From assembly GCF_023008545.1 (NCBI RefSeq), contig NZ_CP095397.1, positions 620,001 through 684,000 of the forward strand: 64,000 bases of DNA, given 5' to 3'. The notes beneath the pieces were generated by a model, which saw only the letters and a list, made by a program, of their open reading frames with translations, was not told where the DNA came from and made no database searches. Positions 1 to 8,524 of this stretch are shown piece after piece. The DNA comes from Natribaculum luteum. GTDB taxonomy: Archaea; Halobacteriota; Halobacteria; Halobacteriales; Natrialbaceae. Numbering within the stretch: the stretch's first letter is position 1; every line of letters starts with the position of its first letter. The position numbers were made by a program, and so were the translations under genes.

Positions 1-273
1 CAGGATCTCGTCGCGTTCCGCAGTGGAGACGTCGGCGTCGTGGGCGTCCAGCGCGTGCTGGAGGGCATCGCGGTTCATCTCGTAAAATGGCTGGTAGGCG
101 TCGAGATGGTTCGCCACCATCGTGTACTCGAGCGAGCGGGCGCGCCAGCGCCGCGAGACGGGTTCGGGGTCGTCGACGCGGTCGGCCAGCGCGCGTTCGG
201 CGGCGTCGACGTCGACGAGCGTGCTGTAGGAGTCGACCGTGATCGTCGAGACGCGATCGGGTTCGAAGCCCAT
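1..273 (-). CDS. HAD-family hydrolase (haloacid dehalogenase type II-like), partial
   Basis: This reading frame starts at an ATG (complement of 271-273), has no stop and runs off the left edge, leaving 91 N-terminal residues. The start MGFEPDRVSTITVDSY followed by STLVDV matches the opening of type II haloacid dehalogenases, in which the D of the DSYSTL block is the nucleophile, and the following helical region resembles the cap domain. HAD proteins hydrolyse carbon-halogen or phosphate ester bonds. The substrate cannot be named from this fragment. Confidence 0.75.
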   Translation of the reverse strand, partial: MGFEPDRVSTITVDSYSTLVDVDAAERALADRVDDPEPVSRRWRARSLEYTMVANHLDAYQPFYEMNRDALQHALDAHDADVSTAERDEIL

Positions 274-426
274 GTGTGTCGGTATCGCACACTACGACCG
301 TAATCGCTCCGGTACCGGCGACGGGTTACCGCGGGGTCGCCGTTTCGTACGGACTACTGTACGTCGTTTCCGGTGCAACCGCAGGGTGGTCGCGGTTGCA
401 CCGGTAAATCGGTACAGCAGACCGTA

Positions 427-1668
427 TCAGGCAGGCAGCTCCCAGTCTTCGACGGCGACCGTCTCGCCCGCCGGAATTCCCTCGCGGGACTCCTCGACGA
501 CCACCCAGCCGTCCGCGAGCGCGACGCTCGAGAGCACGCCCGACCCGCTTGCCCGCGTCGGGATCGCCACGCGCTCGCCGTCGCGCTCCTCGAGTCGGAC
601 CCGCGCGAACGTCCGGGTGCCGGGTTCGCTCGGAATCTTGCGCTCGAGGCGGGCCTGCGTCGTCGGGTGTGGTTCGAGGGGCGCACCCTCGAGCCACCGG
701 ATCGTGGGCCGGAGGAACTGGACGGCGTTGACGATGCAGGCGACGGGGTAGCCCGGCAGCGCGAGTACGGGCGTGTCCTCGACGATGCCCAGGCAGACGG
801 GGTGGCCGGGTTTCAACGCGACGCCGTGGACGAGCACCTCCCCGAGGTCGTCGATCACTTCGGGCATGAGGTCGCGTTTCCCGACGGACGAGCCGCCGGT
901 GGTGACGACGACGTCTTTCGTCAGGTCGCGCTCGATCGCGACCCGCAGCGCCTCCCTGTCGTCGGTCACGACGTCGCGGTAGGTCGCCGCCCCGCCCCAC
1001 CGCTCGACCAGTCGCGAGATCGTCAGTCCGTTGGTCTCGATCACCTCGCCCGGGTCCGGATCGTGGCTCACGAGCTCCTCGCCGGTCGGGATCACGCCGA
1101 CGGTCGGCCGTTCGGCGACGACCACGCGCTCGCGGCCGACCGACCGGAGGAGGCCGAGGTCGGACGGTCGCAGTCGGTGTCCCGGCTCGTACAGGTGCTG
1201 TCCCTCCTCGACGTCCTCGCCCGCAGGCGCGACGTTCTCCCCTTCGGCGACCGCGTCCGTGATCTCGACCTCGCCCGTCGCCTCGAGCGTCTCGGCGTGT
1301 TCGATCATCACGACGGCGTCGCCGCCCTCGGGGACTTCGCTGCCGGTGTGGACGCGAACCGCGGTCTCGGGCGCGACGTGGTCGCTCTCTGCGACGTGGA
1401 CGACAGCGGGGGAGCGATCGTTCGCGCCGAACGTGTCGCTGGCCCGGACGGCGTAGCCGTCCATCGCCGCCCGATCGTAGTGGGGGACGTTTCGGGCCGC
1501 CGTCACCGACTCGGCGAGCACCCGGCCGTCCGCTCGCTCGAGTGCGATCCGTTCCGTTCCCGGCCCCTCGACGGCCGTCACTGCCTCGCGGAGGATTTCG
1601 CGGGCGTCAGCGACCCGCGTTCGCTGTTTGAAGCCCGCTTCCGTTCGATCCCGGTCGGCTCCTTCCAT
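427..1668 (-). CDS. moeA: molybdopterin molybdenumtransferase MoeA
   Basis: This 413-residue protein inserts molybdenum into adenylylated molybdopterin in the last step of molybdenum cofactor synthesis in the cytoplasm. The block TGSEVPEGGDAVVMIE near residue 110 is the MoeA domain III/I signature. VTTGGSSVGKRDL and LPGYPVACIV further on are the MogA-like nucleotide/MPT-binding segments. The frame is open up to 1782, but I chose the ATG at 1668 because the protein-like sequence (MEGADRDRTEAGF) begins there. Length fits the single-domain archaeal MoeA. It stands alone; a molybdate/tungstate transporter lies 20 kb to the right. Confidence 0.93.
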   Translation of the reverse strand: MEGADRDRTEAGFKQRTRVADAREILREAVTAVEGPGTERIALERADGRVLAESVTAARNVPHYDRAAMDGYAVRASDTFGANDRSPAVVHVAESDHVAPETAVRVHTGSEVPEGGDAVVMIEHAETLEATGEVEITDAVAEGENVAPAGEDVEEGQHLYEPGHRLRPSDLGLLRSVGRERVVVAERPTVGVIPTGEELVSHDPDPGEVIETNGLTISRLVERWGGAATYRDVVTDDREALRVAIERDLTKDVVVTTGGSSVGKRDLMPEVIDDLGEVLVHGVALKPGHPVCLGIVEDTPVLALPGYPVACIVNAVQFLRPTIRWLEGAPLEPHPTTQARLERKIPSEPGTRTFARVRLEERDGERVAIPTRASGSGVLSSVALADGWVVVEESREGIPAGETVAVEDWELPA

Positions 1669-1810
1669 ACCGTATCTCGGGTGTGCCGACGGCAAAAACG
1701 TGCGGGACGTTCGGTGGCCGTTCGCCATCGTCGGCAGTGCGTCACGACCGGGCCGAACTCGAGATCTACTGGATGAATACACTTTTCACGAGAGCGTGCG
1801 ACGGCTGGGT

Positions 1811-2086
1811 ATGCGAGTCGGACGTGCCGTGGGGATCGTCCTGTTGAGCGTCGTCGACGCGTTCGTGCCAACGGCGGTCGTCACCGGTCTCGTCTTCGTT
1901 TTCGTGACCGAACCGTTCGTGAGCGTCGACCGTCCGGTGGTCGTGACGGCGCTCGTCGCCACCCTCGTCTTCGCAGTCACGATCGGCTTCGGACTCGCCA
2001 GCGCCGTCTTCCGGGATCGACCGTTCCCGGTGACGCGAGCCGTCAAACGGGTCGCAGACTGGTGGCCGTTGCGCGTGTGGCCGTGA
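1811..2086 (+). CDS. small membrane protein, function unknown
   Basis: The protein has 91 residues and two or three hydrophobic segments: VGIVLLSVVDAFVPTAVVTG, a second stretch rich in V and F, and VVVTALVATLVFAVTIGFGL. It ends with a short basic tail. The frame is open upstream, but the ATG at 1811 begins the hydrophobic sequence and leaves 142 bp to the divergent moeA. No family is recognised. It is probably an integral membrane protein of the haloarchaeal lineage. Confidence 0.6.
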   Translation: MRVGRAVGIVLLSVVDAFVPTAVVTGLVFVFVTEPFVSVDRPVVVTALVATLVFAVTIGFGLASAVFRDRPFPVTRAVKRVADWWPLRVWP

Positions 2087-2179
2087 CGGCTGCCACGGCG
2101 GCTTCGCTGCCACGGTGGCTTCGGCTCGCCGCCACGATCGCCCGCTACCGCGGCCTTTTTCGTATCGGCGACCCAATCT

Positions 2180-2551
2180 ATGCGTATGTCAGCACTCCGC
2201 GATGCCTTGCGGAACCTTTCGGACGCGGTGTTTTTCGATCTCCTCGAGAGCGACGACGCGTACCTCCTCGTCCTCGACCTGCCAGGTGTCTCCGCGGAGA
2301 CGCTCGACCTCACCGTCGAGGACGGACACATCTCGATCGAGGCCCAGCGCGAGAAAGACGTCCCCGGCGACTACCGCTACCTCGAGGAGAACCGGTCGAT
2401 GTTCCTCGAGGTCGACCTGCCGCTGCCGGCGGACGCGACCGAGACGGAGGCGGAGGCGTCGGTCTCCCGTGGCGTCCTCGAGTTGCAACTTCCGAAACGC
2501 GGTACTGCCGAGGAGACGACGATCGACGTCGTCGAGAGCGAGGACGCCTAA
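2180..2551 (+). CDS. Hsp20/alpha-crystallin family small heat shock protein
   Basis: The 123-residue protein has the alpha-crystallin fold signature: YLLVLDLPGVSAETLDLTVE, then EDGHISIEAQR, and a closing segment GVLELQLPK equivalent to the GVL motif. The tail has TTIDVVE, which may serve as the IXI anchor. Such proteins hold unfolding proteins in oligomers without ATP. ATGs at 2180 and 2186 are both possible. A T-rich TATA-like stretch at 2156-2165 lies about 20 nt before the start, which suggests a leaderless mRNA. Confidence 0.9.
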   Translation: MRMSALRDALRNLSDAVFFDLLESDDAYLLVLDLPGVSAETLDLTVEDGHISIEAQREKDVPGDYRYLEENRSMFLEVDLPLPADATETEAEASVSRGVLELQLPKRGTAEETTIDVVESEDA

Positions 2552-2625
2552 CGAGGTGAGTACGTCTGGCTCTCCTCCGCGCGTATCGACGGTTCGTCGT
2601 CGTCGCGTGGCACTTCCTCCCGCTG

Positions 2626-4230
2626 TTGCTGGCGTACGCCCGTGATCGCCGGCGGTTCCTGCTGTTCGGTCGACCGCGTCCGGTCGATCCCGAGACCCAC
2701 CGCCGTCGCGCCGAGGTGTTACTCGAATCACTGCTGACGCTCGGTCCGACGTTCATCAAACTCGGGCAGTTGCTCTCGACCCGGCCGGACGTCCTCCCGC
2801 CCGCGTACATCGACGTGCTCTCGGCGCTGCAAGACGAGGTGCCGCCGGCCGAGTGGTCGGCAGCGAAGGAAGTCCTCGAGGACGAACTCGGCCCCGTCGG
2901 GCAGCGATTCGACGAGTTCGACACCGACGCGATAAGCGGTGCGAGCCTCGGACAGGTCTACCGGGCGTCGATCGACGGCCGGGACGTCGCGGTCAAGATC
3001 CGCCGGCCGAACATCGAGGACCTTGTAGAGGCCGACCTCCTGGTGATCCGGTGGTCGATGCCGATCCTGATGTACTTCGTCGACGAGTCGCGCGCGTTCT
3101 CGCTGGAAAACCTGGCCGACGAGTTCGCCAAGACGATCCGCGAGGAGATGGACTACGAGCGCGAGGCGACGATGCTCACGGAGATCCGGGCGAACTTCGC
3201 CGACGACGACCGCTTTCTGATCCCCGAGGTGGTCGACTCTCACTCCGGGCCGCGCGTGCTCACGATGGAGTACGCCGGGGGGACGAAGATCAACGACGTC
3301 GAGACCCTAGACGAGAAAGGGATCGACCGCGGGCGCATCGCGGAGAACCTCCAGCGGTCGTACCTGCAGATGATCATCGACGACGGGGTCTTTCACGCCG
3401 ATCCCCACCCGGGAAACCTCGCGGTGACCGACGAGGGGCGGATCGTCTTCTACGACTTCGGGATGAGCGGCCGGGTCGACGAGTTCGTCCAGGAGAAGAT
3501 CGTCGAGTTCTACATCGCGGTCGCAAACCAGGACATCGACGCGATCCTCGACGCCCTCATCGAGATCGGCACGCTCAGCCCGGAGGCCGACCGGGCAGTG
3601 ATGGCCGAGGTGATGGAACTCGCCATCGCCGACGCTCGCGGCGAGGACATCGAACAGTACCGCGTTCAGCAGATCGTCGGCCAAATCGAGGACTCGATCT
3701 ACGAGTTTCCCTTCCGGCTGCCGGCGAACCTCGCGCTCGTCCTCCGGGTCGCCACGGTCGTCGAGGGCGTCTGCGTCACCCTCGATCCCGACTTCGACTT
3801 CATCGCGACCGCGACCGACTACCTCACCGAGCAGGGCTACCGCGAGGAGTCGATCCGTCGCATCCTCGAGGAGTCGGGCCAGCAGTTCCAGCGGTCCGCC
3901 GAGGCGCTCGTCCAGATTCCGCCGAAAGTCGACCGAACCCTCGGCCGGATCGACCGCGACGACTTCTACGTCCGCGTCGACGTCGAGGACTCGCAGGGGA
4001 ATTTCGACAAACTCGCGAAGCGGCTCATCTACGGCCTCTTGCTCACGATGGGGCTGTTCTCGATGGGTGTCCTCTACGCGCTCGAGGCGCCCGAGGCGTC
4101 GGTCGTCGCGGCGGTCTTCTCGGCCGTCCTCACCGTCTTGCTGTACCGGTCGTTTCGCAAGCCGCGGTCGATCCGCGCGAAACCGCAGTTCACCAGGCAG
4201 AACCTCCGGCAGCGACGCGAGGAAGAGTAG
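2626..4230 (+). CDS. AarF/ABC1/UbiB-type atypical protein kinase
   Basis: At least 534 residues of the ABC1/UbiB kinase-like family, which bind ATP and are tied to isoprenoid quinone metabolism in other organisms. Visible are the family motif KLGQLLSTRPDVLP near residue 45, an A-rich nucleotide loop SGASLGQVYRA, the lysine VAVKIRRPN, the catalytic HADPHPGNL and the metal-binding YDFGMSG. Two C-terminal membrane segments follow (LIYGLLLTMGLFSMGVLY and the next hydrophobic stretch). The TTG at 2626 is the first usual start codon, but convincing coding sequence continues upstream to about 2563 without ATG, GTG or TTG, so the true start is uncertain. Hsp20 ends just upstream. Confidence 0.93.
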   Translation: MLAYARDRRRFLLFGRPRPVDPETHRRRAEVLLESLLTLGPTFIKLGQLLSTRPDVLPPAYIDVLSALQDEVPPAEWSAAKEVLEDELGPVGQRFDEFDTDAISGASLGQVYRASIDGRDVAVKIRRPNIEDLVEADLLVIRWSMPILMYFVDESRAFSLENLADEFAKTIREEMDYEREATMLTEIRANFADDDRFLIPEVVDSHSGPRVLTMEYAGGTKINDVETLDEKGIDRGRIAENLQRSYLQMIIDDGVFHADPHPGNLAVTDEGRIVFYDFGMSGRVDEFVQEKIVEFYIAVANQDIDAILDALIEIGTLSPEADRAVMAEVMELAIADARGEDIEQYRVQQIVGQIEDSIYEFPFRLPANLALVLRVATVVEGVCVTLDPDFDFIATATDYLTEQGYREESIRRILEESGQQFQRSAEALVQIPPKVDRTLGRIDRDDFYVRVDVEDSQGNFDKLAKRLIYGLLLTMGLFSMGVLYALEAPEASVVAAVFSAVLTVLLYRSFRKPRSIRAKPQFTRQNLRQRREEE

Positions 4231-4304
4231 GTCACGACGCTCGTGGCGTGGGCGTGATCCGTCTGACTCGAGCACGCGGGAGAGCGTCGGGCCGGCCGCG
4301 TGAC

Positions 4305-5075
4305 TCACCGAACGCGAGCGACTAGCGAGGCACTTTTCACCCCGTACTTCTGGCACGCGTTCGTCGCCTGGTCTGAGGTGAACTCGTACTGGTCGTTGTT
4401 CCGGACCTCCTGGAGTTCGAACCCGGCGTCTTCGATCGTGGCCGTGTAGCGATCGATCTGTTCGGCTCCACCGATACACGCCGCCCAGAGATCCGCGTCG
4501 GTCTTGATGCTCTCTGGCAGTTGGCGCTCGCTGATGACGTCCGAGAGGACGAGTCGCCCATCCCCGGTGAGCACGCGACCGGCCTCTTCGAACACCCGCC
4601 GCTTGTTCGGCGAGAGGTTGATGACGCCGTTCGAGATCACGACGTCGAACGACCCGTCTTCGAACGGCAGTTCCTCGACGTACCCTCGCTCGAAGGAGAC
4701 GGTGGACATTCCCGCCTCGTCTCGCAACGCCCGGGCCTTCTCGAGCTGTTCGTCGGTCATGTCCAGCCCGATCACGCTCCCGGTCTCGCCCGCGTACAGC
4801 GCCGCGACGAAGGCGTCCGTCCCCGACCCGCTCCCCAGGTCGAGCACGTCGTCGCCCTCCTGGACGTCGGCGAGGTCGAAGTGGTAGCCGACGCCGGCGA
4901 ACGACGCCGTGGCGTCCGTCGGGACCCGGTCGAGTTCGGCCGGCTGATAGCCCAGCCGTTCTGCCAGCTCGCGTCCCGTCTCGAAGTGAAACTCCTCGGT
5001 CGGCGTCTCGGCGACGTCCCGGTAGATGTTCTTGACCTCCCGCTCGAGTTTCCTGGTGTCGAGTGAATCGTTCAT
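4305..5075 (-). CDS. SAM-dependent methyltransferase (ArsM/UbiE-like)
   Basis: A 256-residue class I methyltransferase with motif I VLDLGSGSGTDAF around residue 80, the acidic end of strand 2 in IGLDMTDEQL, and the post-motif DVVISNGVINLSPNKRRVF that is typical of the arsenite methyltransferase/UbiE group. It keeps only two cysteines (AACIGG and NACQKYG), so an arsenic substrate is not secured. The ATG at 5075 was chosen because upstream sequence is not protein-like. It lies 11 bp downstream of the OsmC gene on the same strand, so the two form an operon driven from about 5750. Confidence 0.85.
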   Translation of the reverse strand: MNDSLDTRKLEREVKNIYRDVAETPTEEFHFETGRELAERLGYQPAELDRVPTDATASFAGVGYHFDLADVQEGDDVLDLGSGSGTDAFVAALYAGETGSVIGLDMTDEQLEKARALRDEAGMSTVSFERGYVEELPFEDGSFDVVISNGVINLSPNKRRVFEEAGRVLTGDGRLVLSDVISERQLPESIKTDADLWAACIGGAEQIDRYTATIEDAGFELQEVRNNDQYEFTSDQATNACQKYGVKSASLVARVR

Positions 5076-5086
5076 CGGCACTCCGG

Positions 5087-5692
5087 TCAGTCGTCGCCCG
5101 CTACTTCCGCGGGCGTGTTCACGGTCAGGTGGACGTCCTGGTTGCGCGAGACGAGCGTGTAGACGGGGGCGCGTCGTGCCCACTCGTCGATCATGTCCGG
5201 GTCGAGTCCGTCGGCTTCGATTTCGACCTCCGCGGTCGTGTTCTCGAAGACGGTGCCGGCCTCCTCGAGGTCCGCGAGGCTGAAGAGGACGCCCGGGTCG
5301 AAGTCGGTCCGAACTCGCGTCTGGAGGTGCTCGACGTCGACGCCGCTGGCGACGGCGTTGACGGTGATGCCGACGTTGATGCAGGCCGCCAGCGCGGAGA
5401 GCGCGGCTTCGATCGGTTCCATTCGGTCGGTCGCGCCGACCCAGCCCCCGGCCTCCAGCACTTCCTTCCAGCCGCCGTACGGGATCGTGTACTCGCGGGT
5501 CTCGCGGTCGATCGTCTCGTCACCGAGCACGTAGCTGTCCACCTTCGCCAGACTGTGGGCACACGTCCCCTCGTAGGTCGCGGACGCTCCGAGTCCGAGC
5601 TGTACGTCTTCGGGGTGTTCGGCCGCGTGTTCGGCGAACCCCTCGAGCGTCTCGAGGTCGATACCGTGTTCGATCCGCTTGTCGTCGGTCAT
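5087..5692 (-). CDS. OsmC/Ohr-family peroxiredoxin-like protein
   Basis: The 201-residue protein resembles OsmC proteins, which reduce organic hydroperoxides with paired cysteines. The central helix PIEAALSALAACINVGITVN corresponds to the P-x-E..LA.C helix carrying one conserved cysteine; CAHSLAKVD holds another cysteine in the N-terminal half. It is first in an operon with the methyltransferase. Its promoter contains a palindrome shared with the DUF1059 gene at 7120. Confidence 0.85.
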   Translation of the reverse strand: MTDDKRIEHGIDLETLEGFAEHAAEHPEDVQLGLGASATYEGTCAHSLAKVDSYVLGDETIDRETREYTIPYGGWKEVLEAGGWVGATDRMEPIEAALSALAACINVGITVNAVASGVDVEHLQTRVRTDFDPGVLFSLADLEEAGTVFENTTAEVEIEADGLDPDMIDEWARRAPVYTLVSRNQDVHLTVNTPAEVAGDD

Positions 5693-5740
5693 GGTTCTGT
5701 GTCGCCTCCGGCGGGAGAGGGTACGAGAACGCGGATTGGA

Positions 5741-5774
5741 TAACTATCTAGTGACATTTCGGCAGCCACTGCCG
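5741..5774 (-). promoter_or_regulatory. Promoter of the OsmC-methyltransferase operon with palindromic operator
   Basis: Read on the minus strand, a TATA-like AGATAGTTA (complement of 5741-5749) lies about 45 nt before the OsmC start. Ten bases further upstream is the palindrome CGGCA-GTGGC-TGCCG (5760-5774). A further conserved stretch reaches to about 5820. The same arrangement with the same spacing occurs at 7165-7199. The position just upstream of TATA suggests an activator or repressor site; the regulator encoded at 5926-6750 is the nearest candidate. Confidence 0.55.
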
Positions 5775-5925
5775 TCCGTGCAACCGCTGGGAGGCCAGCC
5801 GTTGCCAGCCGGGTGCCGTCTACTCGGTGGCTCGGCAGCCGATCCACGCCGCCGACGGTACCCCACGGCGGGCGAGGCGGCCGAGATCGGCAGCGTCGTC
5901 GAGAATGCGGCCATGGCCAGTGTCG

Positions 5926-6750
5926 TCACCCCTCGATCGACTCGAGCGGGACGGTCGGCGTTTTACGACGGTAGGCCGTGTACGTCGACTCCGCCCACTC
6001 GCGAGCCTCCGCCGTATCGGTATCGACGACCACACGGACCATCACGCCGTCGGGATCGTAGCCGCTGACCACGACGCGACGGTCGAAGAGGCCGACCCCG
6101 AAAGAGGGCAAGTCGTCGTGTAATCGGACCGTAAGATTACCGCTCGCTAACGCCTCCGAGAAGAGTTCCGGGTGGGTCGACCGAATGTAGGTGGCGACTC
6201 GAGGCGGGTTGATGAGTTCCGTCTGCATGCCGTCGACGATCTGTCGACAGAGTTCGTCCTTACACGGCTCGAGCAGAGCCACGTCGAATCCGGCGAAGCG
6301 AAACCGGTCCGTCTCCTCGAACAGGGAGACGAATCGAGTCACCGGCCGATACGGGTCGTCCGACTCGGCGACCGTCACGACCGCGTCGGAACACATCTCG
6401 ATCGTGAACCCGCTATCCTCGCCGGGAAGCCAGTTCCAGACGTCACGAAGCCTTCGCTCGGTTTTGATCCGTTCGATCAGTTCCTCCATCGCGGACGCGA
6501 TGAACGTGCCGAGTTGCGTCGTCTCGTACTGGTATCCCTCCCTGCGGATCCAGTTTCGCTTCTCGAACTCTCGAAGCGTTCGACGGATCGTCGACGACGA
6601 CACTCCGGTCATCTCCCAGAGTTCGGACCGACTCCGCGGCCGGATACTCAGCGCGACGAGCGTCGGGACACGGTGTTCGGATCGGGTGAGGTACGCGATG
6701 TCGTCGAACGTCGACTCGGCAGTATCGTGTACCATGGTAACGTTGCCCAT
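5926..6750 (-). CDS. winged-helix transcriptional regulator, haloarchaeal type
   Basis: The 274-residue protein has an N-terminal winged helix: SRSELWEMTGVSSSTIRRTL is the helix-turn-helix, followed by the wing WIRREGYQYETTQLG. The remaining 180 residues form a mixed alpha/beta domain of a kind common in haloarchaea, likely for sensing or dimerisation. The start may be 6750 or the internal ATG at 6735. It is placed between two transcription units that share a palindromic promoter, which makes it their probable regulator. That link is inference. Confidence 0.8.
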   Translation of the reverse strand: MGNVTMVHDTAESTFDDIAYLTRSEHRVPTLVALSIRPRSRSELWEMTGVSSSTIRRTLREFEKRNWIRREGYQYETTQLGTFIASAMEELIERIKTERRLRDVWNWLPGEDSGFTIEMCSDAVVTVAESDDPYRPVTRFVSLFEETDRFRFAGFDVALLEPCKDELCRQIVDGMQTELINPPRVATYIRSTHPELFSEALASGNLTVRLHDDLPSFGVGLFDRRVVVSGYDPDGVMVRVVVDTDTAEAREWAESTYTAYRRKTPTVPLESIEG

Positions 6751-6946
6751 GGAAGACGTACGTCCACCGGTGGTATAGCTATTCGGTGCTCGGCCAGCGA
6801 TTACCGGTCTCCAGCCCGAAAATCGATCCGCTCGTCCGCGCAGCCGTCGACGTGCAGGCGACCCGGTGTCGGGGATCGCTCGTCCAGTCGACGCGACCGC
6901 TGCGACGAGACGAGGAGCCAGCTGGAAACCGCGCCGCCTGAGGCGT

Positions 6947-7120
6947 CTAGACGGTTTCCATGTACTCGGCTCTGAGTTCGTCGTCCGTGAAGTCCTGCCC
7001 GTGTACTTCTTTCATGTGACTTCTGGCCAGTTCGACGGCTTCAGATTCGTTTTCCGACTGGATAACGAACCGGCAGTCGGCGGCTTCTTTCTCACAGTCG
7101 AGACGGTGGGCTTTTGCCAT
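6947..7120 (-). CDS. DUF1059-like small protein
   Basis: A 57-residue protein: MAKAHRLDCEKEAADCRFVI begins it, and the tail has RSHMKEVHGQDFTDDEL. The spaced cysteines and the H..E.H pattern match DUF1059, a family of small, possibly metal-binding proteins of unknown function. The ATG at 7120 was preferred to 7129. Its promoter shares the palindrome found before the OsmC operon, suggesting co-regulation. Confidence 0.75.
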   Translation of the reverse strand: MAKAHRLDCEKEAADCRFVIQSENESEAVELARSHMKEVHGQDFTDDELRAEYMETV

Positions 7121-7164
7121 GAGGATCACCTTCCGCGAGAAACGCTACGAGGACGAGGAGTAGG

Positions 7165-7199
7165 TAACTATCTGATGAACGGCCGGCATTCACTGCCGG
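7165..7199 (-). promoter_or_regulatory. Promoter of the DUF1059 gene with the same palindromic operator
   Basis: On the minus strand a TATA-like AGATAGTTA (complement of 7165-7173) lies about 45 nt before the start at 7120, with the palindrome CCGGCA-GTGAA-TGCCGG at 7183-7199. The distance from TATA to palindrome is the same (19 bp between corresponding bases) as in the OsmC promoter. Similarity continues to about 7245 with a TGCACG block and a second palindrome. Confidence 0.55.
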
Positions 7200-7351
7200 T
7201 CGTGCAGCCGATGATCGGCGGTCACCGGTTGCCGGCCCGGTGCCATCCGTTCCGTCGGCCGCTCTCGTCCGAGCACGAGCACGTCGTCGGCCCACGGTCG
7301 AACGAGATAGCCAGGTGAAACGTTCATTTCTGTCGAGACCGAGAAGGTATC

Positions 7352-8404
7352 ATGAGCTTCGACCGGCTTGCAGACCTGCCGCTGTCGATCGACTCGGTGA
7401 CCCTCGAGCGACGCGAACGGGAGACCTCGAGTGACTTTACCCGCGTGACGACGCTCGTCTCGCTCGCTGGCGACGGCGCAGTCGGCAGAGGCGAAGACGT
7501 CACCTACGACGCCGACGAACACGACGCGCTCGCCGAAACCGGCCTTCCCGACCTCACAGGGGAGTACACCCTCGAGTCGTTCTCCGCGCACGTCGGCGAC
7601 TGCGACCTGTTCCCGGCGGGCGCGCCCGACCGCGAGGTGTTCCGCAACTACCGACGGTGGTCCCTCGAGAGCGCGGCGCTCGACCTGGCGCTCCGGCAGG
7701 CCGACACCGACCTCGCGACGGCACTCGGCCGGTCGCCCGATCCAGTGCGGTTCGTCGCCAGCACGCGCCTTGGCGACCCGCCGACGAGCGACCGCGTCGA
7801 CGCGTTACACGAGCGCGTGCCTGATCTCGAACTCAAACTCGATCCGACCCCGGAGTGGGACGACGCGCTCGTCGCCGACCTCGCGGCGACCGACGCGGTT
7901 CACATCCTCGACCTGAAAGGCCAGTACGAGGGCACCGAGGTCGACGTCCCCGCCGACCGCGACCTCTACGACCTCGTCCTCGAGTCGTTCCCCGACGCCG
8001 TCGTCGAAGACCCGGCGCTGACAGACGAGACGCGACCGCTGCTCGAGGATCCGGCCGTCCGCGAGCGGGTGTCGTGGGACGCGCCGATCCACGGGATCGA
8101 CGACCTCGAGGCCCTGCCGTGGGAGCCGTCGTGGTGCAACGTCAAACCCTCTCGCTTCGGCTCGCTCGAGTCGCTGCTCGAGACGATCGCCTACTGCGAG
8201 GAGCGCGAGATTGCCTGCTACGGCGGCGGACAGTTCGAACTCGACGTCGGTCGCGGCCAGAACCAGTTGCTGGCGTCGCTTTTCTACCCCGACGGTCCCA
8301 ACGACCTTGCACCGCGTCGGTACAACGAACCCGACCTCCCCGAGACGTTGCCGGCGAGCCCGCTCGAGCCGCCTGCCGAGCCGGTCGGTTTTCGCTGGTC
8401 CTGA
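7352..8404 (+). CDS. enolase-superfamily protein (MR/MLE-like)
   Basis: A 350-residue protein with the two-domain enolase-superfamily layout: an N-terminal capping domain (VTTLVSLAGDGAVGRGEDV) and a barrel with acidic residues at strand ends, ILDLKGQYEG near residue 190, VVEDPALTD near 220 and WDAPIHGIDDL near 245. These are where Mg ligands lie in the superfamily. CYGGGQFELDVGRGQ near the end is typical of haloarchaeal members. The usual catalytic lysine pair is not obvious, so the reaction is not assigned. An aminotransferase gene follows. Confidence 0.7.
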   Translation: MSFDRLADLPLSIDSVTLERRERETSSDFTRVTTLVSLAGDGAVGRGEDVTYDADEHDALAETGLPDLTGEYTLESFSAHVGDCDLFPAGAPDREVFRNYRRWSLESAALDLALRQADTDLATALGRSPDPVRFVASTRLGDPPTSDRVDALHERVPDLELKLDPTPEWDDALVADLAATDAVHILDLKGQYEGTEVDVPADRDLYDLVLESFPDAVVEDPALTDETRPLLEDPAVRERVSWDAPIHGIDDLEALPWEPSWCNVKPSRFGSLESLLETIAYCEEREIACYGGGQFELDVGRGQNQLLASLFYPDGPNDLAPRRYNEPDLPETLPASPLEPPAEPVGFRWS

Positions 8405-8524
8405 CGTCGGCGTTATCGGCCGTCGAGTTCGGGCGTCGACGCCCGTTCGCAGGACTCGTCGTCGACTCTCTGTCTCGGGCCGCCGACGGTGAGTATTTCC
8501 CTCCGCGCTCGCCTACGACCTGGC

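Noticed and set aside
373-1776. Long plus-strand frame opposite moeA
   Set aside because: It is the antisense shadow of a recognisable moeA gene; such long shadow frames are common in GC-rich haloarchaeal DNA.
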